A DNA stretch of 64,000 nt, taken from positions 117,686 through 181,685 of the forward strand of contig UEGQ01000002.1 of the NCBI GenBank assembly GCA_900466005.1, read 5' to 3'. The stretch comes from Hyphomicrobiales bacterium. Lineage in GTDB: Bacteria; Pseudomonadota; Alphaproteobacteria; Rhizobiales; Rhizobiaceae. The position numbers and the translations under genes are program-made. Shown piece by piece: positions 26,880-35,835 of the stretch (the stretch's first letter is position 1; the number at the start of each line of letters is the position of its first letter). The notes under the pieces are model-generated. The model saw only the letters and a list, made by a program, of their open reading frames with translations, had not been told where the DNA came from and ran no database searches.

Positions 26880-27542
26880 ATGGGTTATACGCTTAATTTC
26901 GCCGCCGTCTGGCGCAGCTTCGACCAGCTCCTGGAAGGGTTGCTTCTCAGTCTCGGCCTGGCTTTCGTCTCTATTCTGATCGGCGCGCTGATCGGGCTGA
27001 TGGTGGCATTTGCATTGGTCTCAAGAAGCACGTGGATGAAGACGCCGGCCGCGACATACGTGACGATCGTTCGCAACCTGCCGATTCTGGTCCTCGTTCT
27101 CTTTGCCTATTTCGCGCTGCCGCAAATGGGCGTGCGGCTCGGCAAGATCGAGAGCTTCATCGCCGTTCTGGCCGTCTACTCCGGCGCCTATCTGGCCGAG
27201 GTTTTCCGCGCCGGTCTTCTGTCGATCCCCAAGGGGCTGACGGAAGCCGGTCTCGCCATCGGTCTTACCCCCATGCAGATCCGTACCTCGATCATCACGC
27301 CACTCATGTTTCGCAACGTGCTTCCGTCGCTCTCCTCGACCGTGATCTCGCTGTTCAAGGATACGTCGCTCGCAGCGGCGATTGCCGTGCCGGAACTCAC
27401 CTTCGAGGCGCGCAAGATCAACGTCGAAACCTTCCGCGTGATCGAAACCTGGATCGTCACCTCAGGCCTTTACGTCGCCACCTGTTCCGTACTCGCGGCC
27501 CTCATGCGCGTCGCCGAGCGGCGGCTGGCCGTTCCAAGATAG
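26880..27542 (+). CDS. Polar amino-acid ABC transporter permease (first)
   Basis: This 220-residue HisM/GlnP-type permease has [17 protein letters not shown] in the second membrane region and the EAA-like loop [20 protein letters not shown]. It pairs with the next gene to form the membrane channel. It is in the same operon as the binding protein. Confidence 0.92.
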   Translation: MGYTLNFAAVWRSFDQLLEGLLLSLGLAFVSILIGALIGLMVAFALVSRSTWMKTPAATYVTIVRNLPILVLVLFAYFALPQMGVRLGKIESFIAVLAVYSGAYLAEVFRAGLLSIPKGLTEAGLAIGLTPMQIRTSIITPLMFRNVLPSLSSTVISLFKDTSLAAAIAVPELTFEARKINVETFRVIETWIVTSGLYVATCSVLAALMRVAERRLAVPR

Positions 27543-27551
27543 GTCGAAGTC

Positions 27552-28217
27552 ATGATGGATTTCTCAGCCTTCCTCGATCAACTCTGGCTCGCGCGCTACG
27601 TGATCCTGAAGGGTCTCGGCGTCACCGTCTCGATCTCGCTCATGTCGATCATCGCCGGCTCCCTCCTCGGCGTGCTCGTCGGCCTGTCGCTGGTCTACGG
27701 CAACCGTGCGCTCCGCCTCGTGGTCCGCGGCTATACCGACTTCATTCGCGGGACGCCGGTGCTCGTTCTGGTTCTGGCGAGCTATTACGTCCTTTCAACC
27801 GTCGGCATCGAGCTCGGACCGTTCCAGGCCGGCGTTCTGGCGCTGGCGATCTTCTGCTCGTCGCATGTCGGCGAAATCGTTCGCGGTGGGCTGCAGGCAA
27901 TCCCGAAAGGGCAGACGGAGGCCGCCAAGGCGATCGGCCTGACCTTCGGCCAGACCTTCGCCTACGTGCTCTGGCCGCAGGCCCTTCGGCAATTCCTGCC
28001 GGCCTGGGTCAATACGGCGGCGGAGATGGTGAAGGCCTCGACGCTTCTTTCCGTCATCGGCGTGGCGGAGCTCTTGCTCCGCACCCAGGAAATCATCTCC
28101 CGCAACTTCATGAGCCTGCAGTTCTATTTCTTTGCCGGGCTTCTCTACTTCGTCATCAATTACGGCATCGAGCGCTTCGGCAAATACGTCGAACGCAAGA
28201 CGGCCGTCCCGTCCTGA
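27552..28217 (+). CDS. Polar amino-acid ABC transporter permease (second)
   Basis: This 221-residue permease is homologous to its neighbour: [20 protein letters not shown] and the docking loop [21 protein letters not shown]. It starts nine bases after the first permease ends. Two unlike permeases with one ATPase is the usual plan of this family. Confidence 0.92.
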   Translation: MMDFSAFLDQLWLARYVILKGLGVTVSISLMSIIAGSLLGVLVGLSLVYGNRALRLVVRGYTDFIRGTPVLVLVLASYYVLSTVGIELGPFQAGVLALAIFCSSHVGEIVRGGLQAIPKGQTEAAKAIGLTFGQTFAYVLWPQALRQFLPAWVNTAAEMVKASTLLSVIGVAELLLRTQEIISRNFMSLQFYFFAGLLYFVINYGIERFGKYVERKTAVPS

Positions 28218-28228
28218 GGTCACACATC

Positions 28229-28999
28229 ATGAGCAAGATACTTCTCGAAATCGAGGGTTTGCGCAAACAATACGGGACACTGGAAGTGCTGAAGGGCGTG
28301 GACTGCACCATGCGCGAAGGCGAGGTGATCTCGATCATCGGGTCATCCGGATCCGGCAAGACGACGATGTTACGCTGCATCAACATGCTGGAGGACTTCC
28401 AGGGCGGGCATATTCGCCTCGCCGGTGAAGAGATCGGCTACGATCACGCCGGTGGCGTTCGCAAGCGCAAGAGCGAAAAGGAAATTGCCCGGCAGCGGGC
28501 GATGACCGGCATGGCCTTCCAGCAGTTCAATCTCTTTCCGCACATGACCGCCCTGCAGAACATCATGCTCGGGCTCGTCAAGGTGAAGAAGATGAACCGC
28601 GACGAGGCACGTGCCATCGCCGAGAAATGGCTGGACCGTGTCGGGCTGGCGACCCGCGGCGATCACTATCCCGGCCAACTATCCGGCGGCCAGCAGCAGC
28701 GCGTCGCCATCGCCCGAGCGATCGCCATGGCGCCACAGCTGATGCTGTTCGACGAGGTGACATCGGCGCTCGACCCCGAACTCGTCGGCGAAGTCCTGCA
28801 GGTCATCAAGGGTCTGGCCGCCGACGGCATGAGCATGTTGCTCGTCACCCACGAAATGCGTTTCGCATACGAGGTTTCCACCCGTGTGATCTTCATGAAC
28901 CAGGGCGTCATCTGCGAGGAAGGCGACCCGAAGGAGATGTTTGTCAAGCCGAAGACCGAGCGGCTTGCCGAGTTCCTGAAGACATCCAGTTTCAACTGA
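28229..28999 (+). CDS. Polar amino-acid ABC transporter ATP-binding protein
   Basis: This 256-residue HisP/GlnQ-type ATPase has Walker [10 protein letters not shown], the Q-loop QQFNLFPHM, signature [14 protein letters not shown], and the [13 protein letters not shown]alker B region followed by the switch His in VTHEM. Its N-terminal start ATG at 28229 is set by the conserved [13 protein letters not shown]; the same frame is open far upstream but overlaps the permease genes and is not coding there. Confidence 0.94.
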   Translation: MSKILLEIEGLRKQYGTLEVLKGVDCTMREGEVISIIGSSGSGKTTMLRCINMLEDFQGGHIRLAGEEIGYDHAGGVRKRKSEKEIARQRAMTGMAFQQFNLFPHMTALQNIMLGLVKVKKMNRDEARAIAEKWLDRVGLATRGDHYPGQLSGGQQQRVAIARAIAMAPQLMLFDEVTSALDPELVGEVLQVIKGLAADGMSMLLVTHEMRFAYEVSTRVIFMNQGVICEEGDPKEMFVKPKTERLAEFLKTSSFN

Positions 29000-29017
29000 A
29001 AAAAAAGAGAGAATTCT

Positions 29018-29407
29018 ATGACGATCAAACGTTACGGTGCAGGCGAATCCGGTGCAGGCGGCCAGCCACTTCCCTTTGCGCGCGCGGTCGAAGCGAACGG
29101 ATGGCTCTACGTCTCCGGGCAGGTGCCGATGGAGAAGGGCGAGATCGTCCGCGGTGGCATCGTGGCGGAGACCCGCAAGGCGATCGAAAACCTCATTGCC
29201 ATCCTGCACGAAGCTGGTTACGGCGTCGAAGACGTGGTTCGTGTCGGCGTTTGGCTCGACGACCCGCGTGACTTCTGGAGTTTCAATGGGGTCTATGCCG
29301 AGTACTTCGGGGACCATCCTCCGGCACGTGCTTGTGTTCAGTCGCGTATGATGGTCGATTGCAAGGTAGAGGTCGATTGCGTGGCTTACCGCGCTGATCG
29401 CGCCTGA
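29018..29407 (+). CDS. RidA-family protein (YjgF/YER057c/UK114)
   Basis: This 129-residue RidA-type protein is predicted to deaminate reactive enamine/imine intermediates released by PLP enzymes. It shows FARAVEANGWLYVSGQVPM, ETRKAIENLIAILHEAGYG, VRVGVWLDD and PARACVQSRMM, with the conserved substrate-binding Arg in that last segment. Its presence beside a PLP enzyme that would release such intermediates is biochemically consistent. It lies between the ABC ATPase and the IclR gene. Confidence 0.9.
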   Translation: MTIKRYGAGESGAGGQPLPFARAVEANGWLYVSGQVPMEKGEIVRGGIVAETRKAIENLIAILHEAGYGVEDVVRVGVWLDDPRDFWSFNGVYAEYFGDHPPARACVQSRMMVDCKVEVDCVAYRADRA

Positions 29408-29425
29408 CAACGATTGGAGAAAAGC

Positions 29426-30235
29426 ATGGCCGAGGCCGCAGGCGATATGGTGTCGCGACGCACCCGGGGACTGGATCGCGCCTTCGAGATCCTCGAGTTT
29501 CTCCGCGTGAAGCGGCAGCCCATGCGGCCGAACGAGATCGCATCCGAAATCGGGGCGCCTCGGTCATCGGTCTATGAACTGGTCAACCTCCTTTTGAGCC
29601 ATGGCATGCTGGATTATCAGGGGGGTGACGGCCGCGTCTATCTCGGCCGTCGCCTCTACTTCCTCGGGACGGCCTATGCCGAACAGTTCGACCTGATGCG
29701 CGAATGTGACCGCATGCTGGTGCGTCTGGCCGAGGAAACGCGCGAGACGGCGCAGATGTGCCTGCTGGAAGGCAGGAAGTACACGGTGGCCATGATGCGC
29801 GAGGGTATCCGGCCTTTCCGGATTTCGTCCAGTGTCGGCGAACTGGTTTCGATCCCGTGGACCGCCTCCGGCCGCCTGCTGGTCTCGCATCTGAGCGACC
29901 AGGAAATCCTCGATTTCATCCCGCCGGAGGACTTCGTCCTGCCCGACGGACGACAGATGCAACCGTCCGAGTTCATCGCCCAGGTGCGCCAGGCGAGCCG
30001 TGACGGTTACTTCACGTTCAACAGCGAGGTCGAGAACTTCACCCACTGCTTTGCCGTGCCGATCTATCAGGCCGACAGCACCTGTATCGCAACACTCTGC
30101 CTCGTCACGCCGCGCGAGGACGGGCTGCGCAACCGCGAAGCCTACCTCGTCAGCCTGCTGAAGGCCGCAGAAGAAATTTCCGAGAAGCTTGGATTTCATC
30201 CCGAAGCGAGGGCAATCGCGGCGAGCTCGAGATAG
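29426..30235 (+). CDS. IclR-family transcriptional regulator
   Basis: This 269-residue regulator has an N-terminal winged helix (MRPNEIASEIGAPRSSVYELVNLLLSHGML) and a C-terminal GAF-like effector domain (TAQMCLLEGRKYTVAMMREG, IPWTASGRLLVSHLSD, FAVPIYQADSTCIATLCLVTP). The ATG at 29426 follows TTGGAGAAAAGC. It closes the ABC/RidA operon and is the best candidate to bind the paired palindromes at 25884-25917. Confidence 0.9.
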   Translation: MAEAAGDMVSRRTRGLDRAFEILEFLRVKRQPMRPNEIASEIGAPRSSVYELVNLLLSHGMLDYQGGDGRVYLGRRLYFLGTAYAEQFDLMRECDRMLVRLAEETRETAQMCLLEGRKYTVAMMREGIRPFRISSSVGELVSIPWTASGRLLVSHLSDQEILDFIPPEDFVLPDGRQMQPSEFIAQVRQASRDGYFTFNSEVENFTHCFAVPIYQADSTCIATLCLVTPREDGLRNREAYLVSLLKAAEEISEKLGFHPEARAIAASSR

Positions 30236-30271
30236 GATCGTCGAGAGGGCTGTTCGAGCAAAAGAGGAAAG

Positions 30272-30430
30272 ATGATGGAAACGGTGGAAATCATGAGGGT
30301 CGAAGGCGCCACCTTTGCGATCGCCGCTCGCGACATGAACGAGGAACTGCTGGCAGGGGCTGCGGCCACGCTTGGCAACGCCATCAGCGACGCGATGCTC
30401 GAAGTCATCGATGGCCTGCTAGGTGACTAG
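30272..30430 (+). CDS. Small 52-residue hypothetical protein
   Basis: This short ORF directly follows the IclR gene (36-base gap) and has a good ribosome-binding site (AAAGAGGAAAG before ATGATGG). The product begins MMETVEIMRVEGATFAIAAR and continues with an Ala-rich helix (NEELLAGAAATLGNAISDAM) ending in GLLGD. It is acidic and has no cysteine. I do not recognise it. Codon use is high-GC like its neighbours, which supports translation. Confidence 0.5.
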   Translation: MMETVEIMRVEGATFAIAARDMNEELLAGAAATLGNAISDAMLEVIDGLLGD

Positions 30431-30618
30431 ATTTCGATGGCACGGCTTCGGAGGCACTGAGCAGTATCCCCATGCCGCTTTCGGTCGGGAATCCGCTCTG
30501 ACTTGCTACTAACCAAAACAAGGACCGGCCGACCGTCGGTGCGCCAAGAGTGCCCTGCATTCGAGATTCGGTTCCTTCTGTGGAATATTTCGAGGTTTTG
30601 CCAGTGCGGCCTATGACG

Positions 30619-30685
30619 GATAGAAACCTTGCTATCAATCAAGCGATATGGATAAATTGAGCGATAGAAAGGAACGCTATCGCTC
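30619..30685 (+). promoter_or_regulatory. Array of GCGATAG inverted repeats over the fic ribosome-binding site
   Basis: GATAG-N8-CTATC lies at 30619-30636, a half-site AGCGATA at 30642-30648, and the perfect repeat GAGCGATAG-N9-CTATCGCTC at 30659-30685. The last ends at the base before the fic ATG, and its loop holds the Shine-Dalgarno AAAGGA. It may act as a DNA operator, an RNA hairpin, or both. Confidence 0.6.
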
Positions 30686-31786
30686 ATGCAATGGAACTGG
30701 ACACTAGAAGGTTGGCCGAAATTTACCTACGATCCGGCCCGGATTGAGCCCTTCGAGAGTCGTTTCCAACGCTCGTCGGGAGAGATAATTGGCGCCATTC
30801 GCCATTTCGACGGCAAGGATCGCGACCTCCTTCATATCGAACTGCTCAGCGATGAGGCGGTCAAGACCTCCGAGATTGAAGGCGAGATGCTCGATCGTTC
30901 GAGCGTGCAGTCCTCCTTACGCCGCCAGTTTGGCCTCGACGCGGACGTCCGGCCAGTCAAACCCCAAGAACGCGGCATCGCCGAAATGATGATCAATGTG
31001 TATCAGACATGGCCGGCGCTCCTCGATCACGAAACCTTGTTTCGTTGGCACAGCATGTTAATGAAGGGGAACCGCCATATCGGAATGGTCGGCAGATATC
31101 GGATGCATGATGATGCGATGCAAATCGTATCCGGTCGTCACGACAAACCGACTATCCACTATGAAGCGCCTCCTTCACGGCAAGTTCCAACGGAGATGGC
31201 GGCATATTTGAATTGGTTCAACAGATCAGCGCCCGAGGGCCAGGCTCCCCTTCCAGCCCTAACGCGCGCCGGAATAGGCCATCTCTACTTTGAGAGTATC
31301 CATCCGTTCGAAGATGGGAATGGCAGGCTTGGCCGCGCTCTTGCAGAAAAATCGCTCGCACAGAATCTCGGTCAGCCAAGCCTCATCGCGCTGGCCTATA
31401 CCATAGAGCACAGTCGCAAAGCCTATTACAATCAGCTGGAGCTTAATCAACGCAGACTCGATATCACCGAATGGCTAATCTACTTTGCAGAGACGATTAT
31501 CGCGGCACAACAAACTACCCTGGAACGCATCGCCTTTCATATCGCCAAAGCACGCTTCCATGACCGATTCCGCGGTCAGCTCAACGTCCGGCAGGAAAAA
31601 GTGATCGCCCGCATGTTCCGTGAAGGGCCTTCGGGCTTCAAAGGAGGCCTGAGCGCTGAAAACTACATCTCCATTACCCAGACGTCACCTGCGACGGCAA
31701 CACGTGATCTCCATGATCTGGTTATGAAAGGCGCTCTGACGCGCACAGGTGAACGCCGGCATACGCGCTATTCGCTGAACCTGTAG
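30686..31786 (+). CDS. Fic-domain protein (predicted protein AMPylator) with DUF4172 N-terminus
   Basis: This 366-residue protein has the Fic active-site motif at 206-217 (HPFEDGNGRLGR), which transfers AMP or another nucleotide to protein hydroxyls. The N-terminal DUF4172 region (WNWTLEGWPKFTYD) contains T61-SEIEG66, fitting the inhibitory helix consensus (S/T)xxxE(G/N), so activity is probably autoinhibited in cis. The C-terminal 60 residues look like a winged helix (SAENYISITQTSPATATRDLHDLVMKGAL). The gene is visibly lower in GC than its neighbours and has its own promoter region, which suggests acquisition by transfer. No antitoxin gene is adjacent. Confidence 0.92.
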   Translation: MQWNWTLEGWPKFTYDPARIEPFESRFQRSSGEIIGAIRHFDGKDRDLLHIELLSDEAVKTSEIEGEMLDRSSVQSSLRRQFGLDADVRPVKPQERGIAEMMINVYQTWPALLDHETLFRWHSMLMKGNRHIGMVGRYRMHDDAMQIVSGRHDKPTIHYEAPPSRQVPTEMAAYLNWFNRSAPEGQAPLPALTRAGIGHLYFESIHPFEDGNGRLGRALAEKSLAQNLGQPSLIALAYTIEHSRKAYYNQLELNQRRLDITEWLIYFAETIIAAQQTTLERIAFHIAKARFHDRFRGQLNVRQEKVIARMFREGPSGFKGGLSAENYISITQTSPATATRDLHDLVMKGALTRTGERRHTRYSLNL

Positions 31787-31975
31787 AGGGAGAATCGAGC
31801 ACGATCGTATGAGGCACCAATTCGTGTTGATAGGAAAGCCTCTCCCATTGCGTACGCAGTGCTGCCGCCGGTCTGTTCAGCGGCGGATTTCACGGCCATT
31901 TGGCTGAGGACCTAATGTTGCCGTTAGAGCCCGAGCACGCTGACGGGTGAAGCAACGCGAGAACAGCGGCCGCCG

Positions 31976-32173
31976 TCACGCCTTGACAGCTGTGTTCCTG
32001 GCAAGGTCGAGCGCCTCGTCGATCACCGCGTGATCCCCTATGTGGTTCATCAGGATCAGGATCAGGCGCGCATTCATGGCGTGGCTCTGGGCTTCCGAGA
32101 GCCCCTCATGCGCCTTGATCAGCCGTGCATAGGTCTCATCCGGCCGAGAGAGGTTGGGCTTGGTCTGCAGCAT
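31976..32173 (-). CDS. DUF2783 family protein
   Basis: This 65-residue protein reads as the DUF2783 family: PDETYARLIKAHEGLSEAQSHAMNARLILILMNHIGD. Small helical proteins of this family sit next to flavin monooxygenases of the present type in many alphaproteobacteria, but no function is established. It begins three bases after the monooxygenase gene ends and must be co-translated with it. Confidence 0.8.
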   Translation of the reverse strand: MLQTKPNLSRPDETYARLIKAHEGLSEAQSHAMNARLILILMNHIGDHAVIDEALDLARNTAVKA

Positions 32174-32176
32174 GGA

Positions 32177-33799
32177 TCATTCCTTTGCAATGGCGCGGGC
32201 AAGCGCGGCTCTGACGGCAACAGCGTCGAAACGGTCCCATCGGGCGGCGACATGCTGATCGGGACGGATCAGATAGACGGCACTCTTCGCCCCGCCGAGA
32301 TAACGCTCCCCGAGCCCCGCGTTTTCCTTCGCCGAAACCGGGAGCACCTTCAGCGCGATGCCGTGCGCCGTGAATGCTTCCGGGATATCGGCGTCTATCG
32401 CGAGCAGCGTGAAATCGCCGCCAATCAGGCGCAAGAGCCAATCCGTGCCGGCCGGCGCATCCGGGCATGGACTGCCGGGGCGCGTCCGGGCGGGCAGGAC
32501 TGGAAGATCCGGCCCATTCAACCGCGAGCCGTCATAGGTGCAGGGTACCGAAAGACGACCGGAATTGACGGCTGCCCGCGCGAAGGGAACGGTCTCGGCG
32601 AGGTCGAGAACCGCATTGCGAAAGAGCTTCGAGATGGCCGACTTCGGGGTGATGAAATCCGTCGCCCGCGTCGAGTTGGCGATGTTCTCGTCGGCTCCGT
32701 AAACACGTTCCTCGTCGTATGTATCGAGCAGAGCATCGGGGGCGAGACCGTTGACGACGAGAGCCAGCTTCCACCCGAGATTATCGGCATCCTGCACGCC
32801 GGAATTGGCTCCGCGCGCTCCGAAGGGCGAAACCTGATGAGCTGAATCTCCGGCGAAGAGAACCGGCCCATGGCGGAATTTCTCCATGCGGCGGCACTGG
32901 AACGTGTAGATCGAGCACCAGTCCAGCTCATAGTCGACGTCGGGACCCAGCATCGCACTGACACGGGCCTTTATGTTCTCCGGCTCCAGTTCCTTTGCCC
33001 GGTCGATGTTCCAGCCGAGCTGGAAATCGATGCGCCAGATATCATCCGGTTGCTTGTGAAGAAGCGCGCTGTCGCCGGACTTGAAATGCGGCTCGAACCA
33101 GAACCAGCGTTCGGTCGGGAAGTTCGCCTTCATCTTCACATCGGCGATCAGGAAGTTGTCTTCGAAGACACGTCCCTCGAAACCAAGGCCAAGCATCTTC
33201 CGGATCGGCGAACGAGCACCGTCACAGGCGACGAGCCAGTCAGCCTCGACATGGTAGGCACCGTCTGGCGTCATGATGTCGATGGATACGTGGTTCTCGT
33301 GGCGGGTGACCGCATCGATGCGGTTACGCCCGCGGATCTGGATCGGCGCGCCTTCACTCTGCGCCCTGACGATGGCATCGTGCAGAAACTTTTCGAACCA
33401 CGGCTGCTGCAGGTTGATGAAGGCGGGGAAGGCGTGGCCGTCTTCCGGCAAGAGGTTGAACTCGTAGAGCAGCCGGTCGTCGTGGAAAACCTTGCCGATG
33501 TTCCATTGCACGCCCTTGGCCAGCATGGCCTCGCCCGCGCCCAGCCGATCGCAGATTTCCAGCGTCCGCTTGGCAAAGCAGATCGCGCGGCTGCCGAGCC
33601 CCGGCCCCTCGTGATCGTCGAGGACGAGGACCGGGATACCGCGCCGGCCGAGGTCGAGCGCGGTTGCGAGCCCCACCGGGCCGGCGCCAACGACGATCAC
33701 CTTGTGCCTCACCGGCGTGGCCGCATCCTGGTCCGGCGATCTGAAATAAGGATACAGCCGGAACGCTATCGGATAGCGCTCCACGACAAGGTTGTCCAT
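32177..33799 (-). CDS. FAD-dependent aromatic monooxygenase (PHBH/MhpA-type)
   Basis: This flavoprotein hydroxylase has about 540 residues and all three fingerprints of group A monooxygenases: the dinucleotide-binding VVGAGPVGLATALDLGRRG near residue 37, the DG motif ACDGARSPIRKMLGL, and the GD motif LFAGDSAHQVSPFGARGANSG. A C-terminal thioredoxin-like domain is suggested by length. The start at 33799 follows GGAGGAGGGCATC. It heads toward DUF2783 in the homogentisate cluster and may hydroxylate an aromatic acid to a ring-cleavage substrate such as homogentisate. That is an inference from position. Confidence 0.88.
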   Translation of the reverse strand: MDNLVVERYPIAFRLYPYFRSPDQDAATPVRHKVIVVGAGPVGLATALDLGRRGIPVLVLDDHEGPGLGSRAICFAKRTLEICDRLGAGEAMLAKGVQWNIGKVFHDDRLLYEFNLLPEDGHAFPAFINLQQPWFEKFLHDAIVRAQSEGAPIQIRGRNRIDAVTRHENHVSIDIMTPDGAYHVEADWLVACDGARSPIRKMLGLGFEGRVFEDNFLIADVKMKANFPTERWFWFEPHFKSGDSALLHKQPDDIWRIDFQLGWNIDRAKELEPENIKARVSAMLGPDVDYELDWCSIYTFQCRRMEKFRHGPVLFAGDSAHQVSPFGARGANSGVQDADNLGWKLALVVNGLAPDALLDTYDEERVYGADENIANSTRATDFITPKSAISKLFRNAVLDLAETVPFARAAVNSGRLSVPCTYDGSRLNGPDLPVLPARTRPGSPCPDAPAGTDWLLRLIGGDFTLLAIDADIPEAFTAHGIALKVLPVSAKENAGLGERYLGGAKSAVYLIRPDQHVAARWDRFDAVAVRAALARAIAKE

Positions 33800-33825
33800 G
33801 ATGCCCTCCTCCTCCGGAAATGCCG

Positions 33826-34776
33826 TCAGCCCTGCAGGTCCGCCCACATCTGCAGGTCGCGCTCCGCCGTCCAGATGCGTGGATGGTCGATCCCTCGCGC
33901 CTCGTCATAGGCCCGCGCCACATTGAACGGCAGGCAGTGCTCGTAGATCGCGTAATCCTTGAACTTCGGATCGCATTCGCTGCGAACGGCATCCCATGCC
34001 TCGCGCAGGCTGCCGCCGCGCGCGGCGATCCGCACGACCGGCCTGTAGGTCGAGTCCACGAAATCCTTTGTGCGGTCGAGCGCCCCGTTCACTGCATCGC
34101 TGCCAACCACGGCGTCGCCGCGTCCGGGTGCAATCGCCGCCAGATCATAGGCACGGATCGCTTCCAGCGTGTTGCCCCAGTCGGCAAAATGGCCGTCGCC
34201 GCAGTAACAGGCCGAATGCGCCTCGACGATGTCTCCCGTGAACATCACATTCTGGTCGGGCACATGAATCACGGCATCGCCTGCCGTATGGGCGCGGCCG
34301 AGCTGAAGAATGTCGACCCGGCGCTTGCCGAGGAAGACCGACATCTTTCCGTTGAAGGTCGTGGTCGGCCAGGTCAGCCCCGGGATGGATTCGTGCCCCT
34401 GAAACAGGCGGGGAAACCGCTGGAACTCGCTGTCCCAATCCTCCTGCCCGCGCTCGACGACCATCCTGCGCGCAGCCTCCGACATGATCACCTGGCCGGC
34501 ATTGAAGGCGCTTGCGCCGAGCACGCGGACGGCGTGGTAATGTGTCAGCACCACATGGCTGATCGGCTTGTCGGTGACGGTGCGGATGCAGTCGATCACC
34601 TTCCGGGCGAGACGCGGCGTCGCCTGCGCCTCGACGACCATGACGCTGTCATCGCCGATGATGACGCCGGAATTCGGGTCGCCCTCGGCGGTGAAGGCAT
34701 AGAGCCCGTCGCCGATTTCAGTGAAGCTGATCTTCTTTTCGGTGAGGTCGCCCTGGGAAGCGAATGCCTTTGACAT
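33826..34776 (-). CDS. Metallo-beta-lactamase-fold hydrolase with altered HxHxDH motif
   Basis: This 316-residue MBL-fold protein has the beta-sandwich features VVEAQATPRLARKVIDCI, AHTAGDAVIHVPDQNVMFTGDIVE and a C-terminal aromatic tail. The first metal motif is THYHAVRV at 78-85, so the two HxH histidines are kept but the Asp-His of HxHxDH are replaced by Val-Arg. It may bind a single metal or act on an unusual substrate. It lies between fahA and the flavin monooxygenase in one minus-strand operon. The ATG at 34776 is one codon inside a TTG. Confidence 0.85.
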   Translation of the reverse strand: MSKAFASQGDLTEKKISFTEIGDGLYAFTAEGDPNSGVIIGDDSVMVVEAQATPRLARKVIDCIRTVTDKPISHVVLTHYHAVRVLGASAFNAGQVIMSEAARRMVVERGQEDWDSEFQRFPRLFQGHESIPGLTWPTTTFNGKMSVFLGKRRVDILQLGRAHTAGDAVIHVPDQNVMFTGDIVEAHSACYCGDGHFADWGNTLEAIRAYDLAAIAPGRGDAVVGSDAVNGALDRTKDFVDSTYRPVVRIAARGGSLREAWDAVRSECDPKFKDYAIYEHCLPFNVARAYDEARGIDHPRIWTAERDLQMWADLQG

Positions 34777-34782
34777 CAATCT

Positions 34783-35808
34783 CTATCCTTGCTGCTTTTC
34801 AAGCCTTGTGACGGTCTGCTCAATGGCGCCGAAAATGGAGTGTCCGTTCTTGTCCTTCATTTCGATGCGCACGGTGTCGCCGAATTTCATGAACGGGGTC
34901 TTGGGGCTGCCACTCTCGATGGTCTCGATCATGCGGATCTCGGCAAAGCAGGAATAGCCGGCACCGCCTTCCCAGACCGGCTTTCCGGGGCCGCCATCCA
35001 GCTTGTTGGACACCGTGCCCGAACCGATAATTGTGCCAGCAACAAGCGGGCGGGTCTTCGCCGCATGCGCGATCAGCTCACCAAAATCGAAGGTCATGTC
35101 GATGCCGGCATTGGCCCGGCCGAACGGCTTGCCGTTGTAATCCACCAGAAGGGGTAGATGCACTTTGCCGCCGTCCCATGCCTCGCCGAGTTCATCCGGT
35201 GTCACGGCTACGGGCGAGAATGCCGAGGAAGGCTTGGACTGGAAAAAACCGAACCCTTTCGCCAGTTCGGCCGGGATCAGTCCCCGTAGCGACACGTCGT
35301 TGGCCAGCATGATCAGACGGATTGCCCGTCTCGCCTCTTCTGCCGAAACGCCCATCGGAACGTCGTCGACGATGACGGCGACTTCGCCCTCCATGTCGAT
35401 GCCGAAGGTTTCGTCTTGGGGCATGACGATGGGTGCGCGTGGGGCGAGGAAACTGTCGGATCCGCCCTGATACATCAGGGGATCGGTCCAGAATGTCTCC
35501 GGCATTTCCGCATTGCGGGCCTTTCTGACCAGTTCGACATGATTCACATAGGCCGAGCCGTCCGCCCATTGGTAGGCGCGCGGCAGCGGTGAGGCCGCGT
35601 CATGTTCGTGGAAGCGTGTGAAGGGTTGCGAACCGGTCTCCAGGCCTTCTGCAACGCGCTCAAGGCGCGGCCCGACATGCGCCCAATCGTCGAGAGCCGC
35701 CTGCAAGGTGCGGGCGATATGACCGACTTCCGAACAGCGCGTGAGATCCCTGGAAACGACGACGAGTTTTCCGTCGCGCGTAGAATCCTTCAAGGTGGCA
35801 AGCTTCAT
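34783..35808 (-). CDS. fahA: Fumarylacetoacetase
   Basis: This 341-residue protein matches the bacterial fumarylacetoacetate hydrolase family, which cleaves fumarylacetoacetate to fumarate and acetoacetate at the end of the homogentisate pathway. The metal-binding acidic cluster is visible in DMEGEVAVIVDD, followed by ANDVSLRGL, GFGFFQSKPSSAFSPVAVTPDELG and AGTIIGSGTVSN. It follows hmgA by 27 bases on the same strand. It is of the shorter prokaryotic type (the human enzyme is about 420 residues). Confidence 0.92.
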   Translation of the reverse strand: MKLATLKDSTRDGKLVVVSRDLTRCSEVGHIARTLQAALDDWAHVGPRLERVAEGLETGSQPFTRFHEHDAASPLPRAYQWADGSAYVNHVELVRKARNAEMPETFWTDPLMYQGGSDSFLAPRAPIVMPQDETFGIDMEGEVAVIVDDVPMGVSAEEARRAIRLIMLANDVSLRGLIPAELAKGFGFFQSKPSSAFSPVAVTPDELGEAWDGGKVHLPLLVDYNGKPFGRANAGIDMTFDFGELIAHAAKTRPLVAGTIIGSGTVSNKLDGGPGKPVWEGGAGYSCFAEIRMIETIESGSPKTPFMKFGDTVRIEMKDKNGHSIFGAIEQTVTRLEKQQG

Positions 35809-35835
35809 TGTCCCTCCAATTCGGCTCGTGACGGG

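Noticed and set aside
27032..28228. Apparent N-terminal extension making a 655-residue fusion with the ABC ATPase
   Set aside because: The extension overlaps both permease genes in another frame and has low-complexity Arg-rich composition. The ATPase starts at 28229 by conserved sequence.
30686..31786. Toxin-antitoxin reading for the Fic gene
   Set aside because: No short antitoxin gene is adjacent, and the protein carries its own inhibitory motif, so a class with built-in control is more likely.
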